A stretch of 64,000 bases of DNA, from NCBI GenBank assembly GCA_027625915.1, contig JANTQA010000057.1, positions 5,890,001 to 5,954,000 on the forward strand, written 5' to 3'. Origin of the DNA: Anaeramoeba flamelloides (lineage: Eukaryota > Metamonada > Anaeramoebidae). The notes beneath the pieces are model-generated. The model saw only the letters and a list, made by a program, of their open reading frames with translations, was not told where the DNA came from and searched no databases. The number at the start of each line of letters is the position of its first letter. The first letter of the stretch is position 1. The position numbers and the translations under genes were made by a program. Below are positions 1 to 9,490 of the stretch, piece after piece.

Positions 1-307
1 AGTTATCATAATTTTATTCAGTAAAAAAAAGATAGCTAATAAACCCCTGAAAATACAAATACCACCCTCTTCAAAAATAACGACTTTTGACAAAAACTCC
101 TATTTTCAGGGTATTTTTATATTGGAAAAAGTTGAAATGAATTAATTTTTGATTGAACATTAAAATTGAAAAAAGAATATATGTTAAAGCAATTTGCAGA
201 AAAAAATCGGGAACGTATATAAAAACTCAAACATGGAAAAAAATAAAATGATAAAAAATATTCCAAAAACAGATAAAAAATCAGATTTTCAATTTAATTT
301 AGCAATA

Positions 308-598
308 TCTTTTGATTGAAATATTTTGTGTTATTTTCAAATTGAAAAATATGTTTCCTTTTAGACTATTAAAAAAATACTTGAAAATTATCTCTCTACT
401 AAGCCAATTAAAAAATTCAAAAATTTTACAATTAAAAAAGAAAAAAATATTACTGAAAATTTTCATTTTTTTTTCAATTCCTATTAATATCTATTAAAGT
501 TGTAAACCTCATTGAAAATTGTTATGTATAATAATGTTTATTATATGAGTGTATTTCAAAAATACAAAATTTAGAGATTTTTTTTGAAAAAATTTTCC
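308..598 (+). repeat. Dispersed repeat I, copy 1
   Basis: This stretch matches 29600-29882 over its whole length at roughly 85-90 percent by eye. Shared blocks include TTTTAGACTATTAAAAAAAT, the TTACTGAAAATTTTCATTTT block, and TATATGAGTGTATTTCAAAA near the right end. The 61-codon ORF at 312-497 lies inside it and is not kept in the second copy. No terminal inverted repeat was seen, so the class is unknown. Confidence 0.7.
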
Positions 599-1120
599 TT
601 GTAGTTTATCATGTAGGTAAGGTTATAACTAATAGAATATCTTTATTTTGAAAAATGAAAAGATAAAAATTTTTATATTGTAAACAAAGACAAGAAAAAG
701 AGAAAGAAAAAAAAGAAAGAAAAAAGAGTAAAAAATAATCAAAAAAAGTAAGAATTTCATAGAATTGTATTTTTTTTTTTGGTACCCCAAGTGTTGAATG
801 GGTTGGTTGTTGTTCCCTTTTATGCTGATTTTTTTGGATTGTCTCCATAATTTGTTTTAATAAATAGATCTAAATATTTGAACAACGATTGATCAAATGA
901 AATAGGTTACTTTATTAACTTTTAATTTTGAACTTTATTGATAAGATTAATCAACCAAATTTAAAGTTTTTTAGAATAAGAATTGGCTTTGGATATTTTC
1001 TTTGGAGTTTCCTTGCTTTTTTTTCTTTTCTTTTTTTATTTTATTGTAAGTTTCACAAATCTTGTTTTCGTAAAAACCCAGACCAAGTACCAGCCTGGCA
1101 GTATGTATGGAAAGTTCAAT

Positions 1121-1275
1121 TGGTTCACTTTAGTTTGGTTGAAAATCTCATTGAGTTGAATTCGATTCTCTTCAGTTGCATAAGTCCAGTTCTATTCATT
1201 TAAGATCTAATCATGAACAAGTCTTATCAATTCTTAGAATGGTTTTGTATCCCCCCCCCCCCCAAATACCTATAA
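1121..1275 (+). repeat. Dispersed repeat T, copy 1
   Basis: Similar to 57372-57620, sharing GGTTCACTT, AGTCCAGTT, TTAAGATCTAATC and CTATCAATTCTT-type blocks in the same order. Copies differ by indels, so this is an old repeat. It is less AT-rich than its surroundings. Class unknown. Confidence 0.5.
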
Positions 1276-1975
1276 AACAAAAATAGTATGAACTCAAACA
1301 ACTTAAAAGGCGAAATTTGGAAAAGGTCTAACTATAAAAACGAAAAAAAATCAAATATCAATCTAAACAGAACTATTGTCCAATTCATTTAAATTTAAAA
1401 AAAAATATGTCTTGAAAAAACTGCCAACTTTTTTAAAGAAAAAAATCCTTTTTTTTTCAAATTGAATATTTATATTTTTAATAGTTTTTAAATTATTTAG
1501 AATCAAATATATAGATTACCATTAAATGAAAATGAATAAATAAAACCAATTTAATATCTGATGTCAAAACAAATTTTTTAATGAATAAATTTTTTATTAA
1601 TTATTTTAGTCAATGTTGATGTGTCATCAACCCAAAAAAATTTATAGTAAAGTATGGTATGTTATAATCATTTAAAACTAAGATTTTTTGATATTTTGAC
1701 AAACTAAATAAAAAAAAAAAATTATTTTTATATTGACTAAATTTCATTGAAAAATTATACAATCACAATAACTAAAAAAAATTTTCCAACGTTGATTATT
1801 TTTTTTCAAGTTATTTGTTTATTGTAAGTAACGATATAATTTTTTATTATAAAATTTTCTTTTTAAGAGAATTGTTTATAACTTCTATATCTTCAAATCT
1901 TTTCATAACAATTCTAATTAAACAATTTTATTTCAGAAGTAATTAGTATATTTGAGGTTGTAAGGTATACAAGAA

Positions 1976-2550
1976 ATTTCCAAAAAAGCTGGGTAATTTT
2001 TTTTTCAAATATCTTTATTAGACACAATTCTCCTACAACATTTTAAAATCCATAAATTCTATTCATCATTTATTGGTTTTTCACAAAAATTCAATTTGTT
2101 GGTAGTAATAATACACTACTTTAATTTTCGATAAGAAAGTTTCTAATCATGTTTTTATCTGATATTTTCTAGGTTAAAAATTTGTATTTGTTATTTTTTT
2201 GTTTTTGATGGTTAATAAAAAAGTTTTTTCCGAGTAGGTTTAATCTCAACAAAATTTTTAATAAAATATAAAAATTATAACTTTTTTTTTATTGTTTAAA
2301 AAGGACTTTGTGTCTTTACATATTGCCCATTATTTCTTGAAAATTGGCCTTACATGGTTTTCTAACAAAAGTGTGTGAAAAATTTTTTTATCATTTTTTG
2401 GAAATATTTTGAAATAAATACAATATGTGTAGATCCAATTAGTATTAATATTTCACTCTATTTTATCTTGGAAAATTTCGAATATAACCAACTAACAAAG
2501 AGGATTTTTTATGAAATTTATAAAAAAATGCACCACATTTTTTAGAAATA
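1976..2550 (+). repeat. Repeat C copy 1 (~580-bp MITE-like)
   Basis: One of four copies (also 13311-13888, 22286-22876, 49729-50321), all in the same orientation and 575-593 bp long. Left ends read ATTTCCAAAAAAGCTGGG or close variants. The right end, read on the other strand, gives TATTTCTAAAAAATGTG here and TATTTCCGAAAAAGTGTGCC in copy 2, so the ends form an imperfect TIR of about 25 bp. Interior blocks such as GATCCAATTAGTATTAATAT are shared by all four. It has no ORF, as expected for a non-autonomous DNA transposon. Confidence 0.75.
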
Positions 2551-2551
2551 T

Positions 2552-2586
<35 letters not shown>

Positions 2587-2745
2587 GTGTTGTAACTGAT
2601 TCAAAATTATTTCAAAATAGTAAAAAAGAGATTTACTGCAGGCAAAAAATTGATGTTTATCTAATTATTTAAAAAGGAGTTCAAAACACCACCTTATTTA
2701 TTTATTTATTTATTTTAAGAAACGAAGAAAAATTTCTAAAGTATA

Positions 2746-3734
2746 TTAATATTTTAAACTAATTTGATTTCTTATTCTTTCTTGGCTATCTGGTAAATAA
2801 GAAAAAAACGAAACACGGTCTGGAAGATTTTTCAAAACATCACCAACTTTTTTTCGATTAATTTTAAAAAAAGCTTCTTTTTTATCCATATCTAAATGAA
2901 TGATAAAAACATCCCCTTTTTTTAAATCTTTCTTTAGATGCTGCTTAATTGTTCTTTTAAAGTATATTGAACTTTTTGAATATCTAGGACGCACTGTATA
3001 TTTTGTTTCAAAATAAAAGAAATCAAAATTGTTTATGGACTTTCCATCACGAATTAAATATGAATAATACTTTAACCTACTATCTACAAACCCTAATTTA
3101 ATAACATTATTATAATCATTAGTTGGGAATTCATCAATTTTAATTTTTATTTGATGCTGTCCTTCATAATAAATTTTTTTACCTAAAATATTTAGTATGT
3201 CGCTATACTTATCATAAGATTTTCTACAGTTAAACTGAGTATTAGAGTGTTGATAAGGTGATCTTGTACAATTATTAATTACAGTCAAATCTTGATTCAT
3301 CAGCTTTACCCCCTTTGAGTATTTGTAAGAAAATTTTTCTATATTCTTCCCACCCTTTAAATCACCACGCAGGTTGTTAATTCTGATATTTAACATAAAT
3401 AAATAAGAAATGATTATTATAATTAACATTAGGATTAACTTTTGAATACCATTTGAAAAATTCTTGTTTTTCAATTCTTGATTTGATTCTTTTAAAATAT
3501 TTCCGATTTTATTTATTATTCCATTATTTTGAGTTTGAACATTATCCAGGTTGTTATTATCATCTATAATTGGGTTATTTGCTTTATTATTTTGAACTGG
3601 AAAAGATACTGTTTCGGTTTTTTCTTCCACTTCTTGTTCAATATTAACTTTTATCGGATCTTCTTCTTCTTCTTCTTCTTCTTCTTCTTCTTCTTCTTCT
3701 TCTTCTTCTTCTTCTTCTTCTTCTTCTTCTTCTT
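2746..3734 (-). CDS. SPRY-like membrane protein with poly-Glu run (5' incomplete)
   Basis: The reading frame starts with a 25-residue Glu run encoded by a TTC/GAA microsatellite. There follows a spacer of about 85 residues, one hydrophobic segment (LILMLIIIIISYLFMLNI) that looks like a single transmembrane helix, and a C-terminal half that fits a SPRY-type fold: EGQHQIKIKID, then NVIKLGFVD, then LKKGDVFIIHLDMDKKEAFF and INRKKVGDVLKNLP. In SPRY domains the GDV..LDMD..E..F.IN.K..G block is the conserved core and usually mediates protein binding. No ATG precedes the Glu run: an in-frame TGA lies 18 bases upstream of the TTG at 3747. A poly-pyrimidine stretch, GCTAA and AAAAAAAG come just before it, so I infer a splice acceptor near 3735 and an unseen upstream exon. 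The stop is at 2746-2748. The function and the SPRY call are inferences from pattern only. Confidence 0.6.
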
Positions 3735-3735
3735 C
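3661..3735 (+). repeat. (TTC)25 microsatellite inside coding exon
   Basis: Twenty-five perfect TTC units on the plus strand encode the Glu run at the start of the SPRY-like protein on the minus strand. The purity suggests recent expansion and probable length variation between strains. The plus-strand poly-Phe ORF over the same bases is a shadow. Confidence 0.95.
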
Positions 3736-5127
3736 TTTTTTTAGCAAAAAAATAATTAATTGTCAAATAAATTTTGAAAAAAAAAAAAAAAAATTGCTTA
3801 TTAAAAATGAGAAAAAAAAATAAAATAAAAAATAAAGTGATCTTTATTCTAATAATAATAACATTTTTTCAATTGATCATTTTCATGAAAAGGTAATGGG
3901 GTAAAAACTTGTACATCTTCTGGCAAAAATGATTGATTAAACATTAAAAAATGTTCGAAAATCATTTATTAATAGAGGGGGGTAAAATTAGATATTATTA
4001 TTTCATCTAATTTCTAAATATTATTTTCGAAATTTTATTAGAGATCTGTAATTATTTTTATAATTGATTAATGATAAAATCAATAAAGTATTGTTATTAT
4101 TAATACAGATGTTCCAACCATACAGATAAAATTTAAAAGACTTGGAAATTGATTTATAATTTGAAAATTTTATCCTTGATCATATACCATAAAATTGTTT
4201 TGACAGTTTATGATCAACCATAAAATTTATAATAGAAGATTAAAAATTCTTTATCCAATTTTTGGTTCCTTTGGTTTTGGCCGTTGACAAATAAATCCAT
4301 AAAAAAAAGTTCTATTAGCAGAGATCTTCGATTTCCAAAGTAGCAAAAAACTTAGGTTTTTAAAATTTAAGGGAGTCACAACATCATAAAAATCACTGAA
4401 ATTGAAATATACGATAGTGTATTCAAAATTATATGGTGATCTTAAGTTCTAGATTACCAAAAAATTTAAAAAAAAATCCAAAACTTTAATTTTGATAATA
4501 ACAACAATTAAAATTTAAGAGAAAATTTCAATTCTTAAAAAAAATATTAAATTTGCAGAAATGTATTCAATTTTGTTATGGAGATTATTTTTTGAGATAT
4601 AAGACTAAATCCTTGCGCTTTGTATTTTCAGATTATATTTATATAATACCCAGTAATTATTTGATCTTATCCAGATCAGAAAATATTCCCCAAATCTAAA
4701 TATTCTAGAAATCTCAAAAAATAATCATAATAATAATTATGTTTTTTCAAAATTCAATTTTAGAAAAGAGAATTTCAGTTTTTATCAGTATTTTTTATAT
4801 AAATTTTTATTTAATAATGCCATATCTGTTTTAAAAAGCAATTCATTTTATTAGATAATATTATTTTAAAATTATTAAACAATTTTATGTTTATTTATTG
4901 ATTTTTTTTTTTTTACCTTTCTTGAAATTTTTTAGTTACTTATTTATTATTATTAAAATAATAATCCACTTTTTGTTTTTATCTTACAAAAATGCCATAA
5001 TATTTTCTAGATAATTCTTTTGAATTTTAATAAATACATTTATATCCTGATTTTAGAACTATCAAACTAGGATTTATTAAAAAATTTTTGTATAATATTT
5101 ACTCAACTTCATCGAATCAATGTTAAC

Positions 5128-5514
5128 AAAATAAACTCTTTTTCAAATATTGTGACTCACCAGAAATAATAAATTGAAAAACAAAAATTATCCTTTAGTA
5201 TTCAAGAACAATTAATAACTAAATATGATTTGTAATTCACTTTTAAGTCATTCTTAATATATAAAAACCTGATATATTAAAAATTAAAAAAAATAAAACC
5301 AAAAACTAAAAAAAAAGTGAGTCACAATTATTGAAATGAGCATTACCTATTTTTTAATTACTGAACTTTCACTGAAAAAAAGTTGAACAACAAGATTTTT
5401 TATGAATAATTAAATCCATTTTCAAAGACATTACATAGTCGAAATTTTCTTAGTGATTATTTTTCTTTTCGAAGATCTCTTTTTTTTTCCACAGGATCTT
5501 TTAAAAAGAAAAAA

Positions 5515-5546
<32 letters not shown>

Positions 5547-5742
5547 AGAAATCAAAAAAAAAGAAAAAGAAAAACAAAAGAAAAACTAAAAATTTGAAAA
5601 AGCAAAACTAAAATTTGCAAAATTAGAAAAAATGATTCTGATTTAAAAATTTGAAAATATTTTTTTTAAGAATACTGGAATAAACCCTCAAAACAACCCC
5701 CATTGACATTATAAAGTGAGTCAAAATTTTTGAAAAATAGTT
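5128..5742 (+). mobile_element. Repeat B copy 1 (composite MITE-like)
   Basis: A 615-bp unit almost identical (about 93-95 percent by eye) to 47978-48542, so it moved recently. The left end reads AAAATAAACTCTTTTTC and then TTGTGACTCAC. The right end reads GTGAGTCAAAATTTTTGAAA and then AATAGTT, the inverted complement with a few mismatches. A further inverted GTGAGTCACAATTATTG lies internally at about 5316, so the left 200 bp is itself a palindromic unit. An A-rich tract lies at 5510-5575. No ORF. No clear target duplication could be fixed. Confidence 0.75.
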
Positions 5743-7139
5743 GATATCAGAACAATAAAATCAAAAAACAAAATATTTCTATTACTTCCCAATCTTTAAA
5801 ATTCGTTATTTTGTGGATTTTTAAAAAATACCCACTTGAATTCATAATAATTATTCATTTCGAAATACAAAAGATTAATTGAGCATTTTTATTTCAATTC
5901 CTAATCAGTTTTAGTAAAATGTGTAATTATTTGGAATTTTGAGATTCTATTTTCTAAGAGTAAATTGCATATCATGATATTGGTCTTCATATCAGTGTTA
6001 AAAATTAATTTGAATTTCTAACTTTGTAACTTTTCAAGTAATTTTAACATATTTTAGAATTAGAAAAATAATAATCAATACAAAGATTTTCAAAGAAATA
6101 ATCAATTTTGAAAAATAAACTAAAGGAAATAAATTAAACCAGTGATGAATCCAAAGATATTTTTCCTTATGGTTTTAGACCTAGTTGGTGGGTTGATTCA
6201 AAATTTACATCGACAATACTCTTTGTTTTTTTGAATAATCCTTGAATCACAACTTATTACCAGATTAAATTTACTAACAATACAAATACCCAGGATAATA
6301 GAAATCATTAAGTGTATTCTATATTTTTAATTGTCTTTGGTTTAATCATTTGCTTGTCAGAATCATTTTATAAAAACAGCTGTTTAAATTCAAAATATTT
6401 CACAAAAAAGGTTTTAATATAAAATGAACGATCTTAAGATTGTTTACAATTTAGTTTTTTTTTTTTATTGATCTAAGTACATATTGTTCCTTTTTATAAT
6501 TTTAAATTAAGTTCAATAAAAATAAGAATTTTATACCAGAAATCAACAATTTAACTTTTTTTTTTAACTTATAATTGGATCTGAGAACTGTCTTGTTTAT
6601 TAAGTTGTGGTTTTGTTTGATTTTGAGTATTTAAATTAGTTATGTTTAAAAACAATCTATTAGATTGCTTTCCAACTTAAAATAAAATGCCACAATAGAA
6701 CGCTGAGATAAGTTCAAAAGTTAAATAAACCATTTAACATTCCTCAGAGTAGATTAAACAAATCAACTAAACATTCAAATGTGCATTTAATTTTATCTTT
6801 GAAAATTAAAATTAATAAATTGTTTTTCAACAAGTACTTAATATACTAAAAGTCAACTGTAGGCACACCCAAAGTATAAAATGTTATTTTATAATCTTTT
6901 TAGAAAACCTTAAAAAGTGAAAATTATGACTTTATGGTGGATACTCCCTTAAAAGTAACAACAAAAAAAGACTTTCAAGTTGCTGTGATTTATGTGATTT
7001 CTTTTCTTTTAGATGACTATTTTAATGAGAAGATGAAATTTAGGTTATTATTATATTGTTTTTTTCAAAGTATAACTGAGATCATTCTCGCAAAAGTAAA
7101 GTGGAGCAAATAAGAAGACGGTTACGAGCACAAAGTTAA

Positions 7140-7380
7140 TTGTTACTGATAAATTCAAAAAAAATATTTGATTCAATTTCCATTTTTTTCAATTTGATAA
7201 CTCTACTTTCAAATCAGTCTAGTACAAAAAATATAATATTTACAAGATCATGTAAGTTACAAGTTTCTTCACATTTAAACCAAAAAATGCTTTATTCAAA
7301 GTTAAAGTTCAAAAATTTTACACAATAAAAAATGAAGGAAAAATTTTTCAAACATTTATTTGAATTGTATTGGTATGTAA
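7140..7380 (+). repeat. Repeat U copy 1
   Basis: Matches 12735-12985 in order: CTGATAAATTCAAA, AGTTCAATTTCC-like, AAAATGCTTT(A/G)TTCAAAG and a closing TTTATTTGAATT. The ORF at 7140-7328 and the one at 12686-12958 both fall in this repeat and do not share a conserved frame, so neither is called as a gene. In both places the CAGTGRTGTAAATAACC MITE lies 170-350 bp downstream, in opposite orientations. Confidence 0.5.
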
Positions 7381-7727
7381 TATTTTTTTTATTTTTTTGT
7401 ATTGGTGTTGAAAGGATCGTTTTACAAATAAGAATTGTTTGATTCACCGAGAGGGCTGGGTGCTTGATTAACTCTGAAAAATATTTTCTATCAAAAATTA
7501 TTAACTTTTTAATCATTGAGTTTTGGTCTCATAAATCATTTCATTCGTAGAGTACCTGTACTCTTTTGAAAAGCAACCCAATGTTCAGTTTGATTATTAT
7601 TGATTGTTTTCAAATACTTAACAATAGAATTGAGTGAAAAGGTGAAAATTATCAATCTTTGTCTGATTTGCTTTTGATTTGTTTTCTCATAAATTAAAAA
7701 TAAAATATGAAAAAAAAAATATCATTA

Positions 7728-8204
7728 CAGTGGTGTAAATAACCCGTGTTTTTTATTTTAACCCATTACTAAAAGTTAACCCATGCAAAAAATATTGGCT
7801 GACTCTATAAATAAAAGGAACAAATCAATGGGGTGGAACAGTATATAAGATTGAAATAGGGTTCTTTAAATAAATTTTAAAAAAGAATTATGAAGATACT
7901 GGAAAAATTAAAAAGTGTATTTTTTTGACAAAAAAATGAGCAAAATTTCATTTTTTGAATTTTGATAAAAAAATCATTTAATCTCACAAATTTTGTAAAT
8001 ATGACAAAATTTTTGAAACAAAAGCATTTAATATTATTGAGTCATTTCGACTAATCAAAGATCTAACCTCTATAGTCAATTTAAATCCGAACAAAGAATA
8101 TATGGGTGTCTTCCTATCTTCAAATACCCAAGTCTGAAAAAAAAACACGAGTTAAATTTTAGTAATGGGTTAAAGGTTGTCAACACGGGTTATTTACACC
8201 ACTG
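7728..8204 (+). mobile_element. 477-bp TA-flanked MITE, perfect 23-bp TIRs
   Basis: The left end starts CAGTGGTGTAAATAACCC and the right end is its exact inverted complement (GGGTTATTTACACCACTG) over 23 bp. TA stands directly outside both ends (7726-7727 and 8205-8206), the expected target duplication. CAGT-type ends with a TA duplication are typical of Tc1/mariner-like elements (family knowledge). The interior carries no ORF, so it is non-autonomous. A second, older copy in reverse orientation starts at 13153 and is split by repeat C copy 2. The perfect TIRs argue for recent mobility. Confidence 0.9.
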
Positions 8205-8299
8205 TAGGTAAAATAAAATTATGTAAATTTTCATTAAAAGTTGGTTTAATGTGATTAATAATCATATAAAATTGAAACAATAAAAATGGATTATTTTAT

Positions 8300-8494
8300 T
8301 CATAGGCCTTTCACATTTTTAATAAATTGCCTTTGTGGTAATTTTTTATAAGTATTAAAAAAGCCATCATTGAGTTGTATATTTATCTCTTTAGTTTGAT
8401 TCCTTAAATCTTTGAAAGGGAAACTTTCGACTAAACAACAATCCAGATTTGTTTTTCTTGATCTTTGTCTTGTCGAAAATTTCATTATTTTCAA
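8300..8494 (-). CDS. Possible small protein of 64 residues
   Basis: An ATG-started ORF of 64 codons whose composition (MKIMKFSTRQRSRKTNLDCC and so on, basic, with Cys, Gln and Arg) is richer than the noise ORFs around it. It lies 350 bp downstream of the B-box gene on the same strand and just outside the 477-bp MITE. No family resemblance. It could be a separate short gene, a further 3' exon of another transcript, or chance. No repeat copy was found elsewhere in the window. Confidence 0.3.
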   Translation of the reverse strand: MKIMKFSTRQRSRKTNLDCCLVESFPFKDLRNQTKEINIQLNDGFFNTYKKLPQRQFIKNVKGL

Positions 8495-8852
8495 ATTGAA
8501 AAATAAAAATAAAGAGAAAAAATTGTAATGATTTTATTAAGTGGTAATTTTGTCCTCAGGATTTTAGAAACTAGATTGTTATTATATTAATGCGTATATT
8601 ATAGGTGGACACTTGTGTGGTAATAAAGCTGATTTTCAAATTGCCCTCTTGTCTTGAAAATGGTTAATTCAATTTTTGTCTTTGTTTAATACGAAAAAGT
8701 TCCTTTAGAGTATCAGTCTTTAATAAAAAATAAACGCAGGTTTTATTTTGCTTCTTCTAATTCCAGTTATTTTCAAAAAGTGAGTAATTTTAATTTTATG
8801 ATCTTCAGAATGACAACTATTTTGAAGTTTTCTGTTTTAACAAAGCATGAAA

Positions 8853-9490
8853 CTATTTTTTACAAAGTTCTATTTCTTCTTCTCCAAGTTCTACACCATA
8901 TTTAAAGGTTGATCCTTCATCTTTTGAAAATTGAAAACTTTTAAAAAGTTTTAATTGTGAAACAGTTTCCACTTTTTTAAAATAGAAAGCTTCAAAAAGT
9001 TGCGAAAAATTACTTTCTTTATTAAAATGCTGTTGTACGATTAAAATTGGTTTTTCGATTTAAAAAAAGATATTTTTATAATGGACAACCAAATTGTATG
9101 TCTTATAAAATTTTCCAGTATGGTTGGAACTGCCGTAGGTGAAAACAAGAGCAAAAGTTGAAAAAAAATAGACCAATAAATAAAACAATTACCTTCTTCC
9201 GACCCTTCTTTTGTAAAATCGTCTGCCCTCAGAATAAAATTTTTGTGTTTTTCTTTTAAAAATTCTGTATGAACTTGATTCTTGCAAGACTTGCAATAAT
9301 AAAGCTGACACCAAGAACAATAGTAATAATATTTTTCAAGATTGCATTTTTGGCATAGTGTGTCTGTGTCAAGGATAATTTCTGTTTTGATCCTAACAAT
9401 ATTTTTTTTTGTTTTGTTGCTTTTCTTGTCTGATTGCTTTTTTTTATTTGATCTTATGTTTGTTTTTTCTTTATTCTTTTCCATGTTCAT
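8853..9490 (-). CDS. B-box zinc-finger protein (two exons)
   Basis: Exon 1 is 9193-9490 and exon 2 about 8853-9016; joined they give 153 residues ending KK-stop. After a basic Lys/Asn-rich N-terminus of about 40 residues, the pattern CQKCNLEKYYYYCSWC, LYYCKSCKNQVH and KHKNF gives the Cys/His spacing of a B-box (C-x2-C, C-x2-C, C-x2-C, H, H), a zinc-binding protein-interaction module best known from TRIM proteins. No RING or coiled coil is seen, so this is a B-box-only protein. The donor is GAAG|GTAATT at 9192. The acceptor after AATAAAG at 9017 is chosen because it keeps phase and gives a continuous frame EESNFSQLFEAFYF; its exact position is the weakest point. The start is the ATG at 9490; an in-frame ATG two codons later is an alternative. 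Role unknown. Confidence 0.7.

Larger units (their letters stand above)
1..2745. other. Gene-free left end with repeats
   Basis: No coding region can be supported here. A short inverted pair built on CCCTGAAAATA lies at about 46-115. The stretch holds repeat I copy 1 (about 308-598), a patch similar to 57372-57620 (about 1121-1275), a C run at about 1250-1263, repeat C copy 1 (1976-2550) and a TA microsatellite at about 2556-2583. Short ORFs at 312, 609 and 928 are AT-rich, have no family resemblance, and partly fall inside repeat copies. Confidence 0.6.
3736..8299. other. Intergenic stretch with two TIR elements
   Basis: No gene could be supported. It contains repeat B copy 1 (5128-5742), repeat U copy 1 (about 7140-7380) and the 477-bp TA-flanked MITE (7728-8204). 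A slightly GC-richer patch at about 7085-7135 and another at 7440-7470 have no recognisable coding or RNA structure. An upstream exon of the SPRY-like gene should lie somewhere to the right of 3735 but could not be located. Confidence 0.5.

Noticed and set aside
3529-3744. Poly-Phe ORF on the plus strand
   Set aside because: It is the opposite-strand shadow of the Glu microsatellite of the SPRY-like gene.
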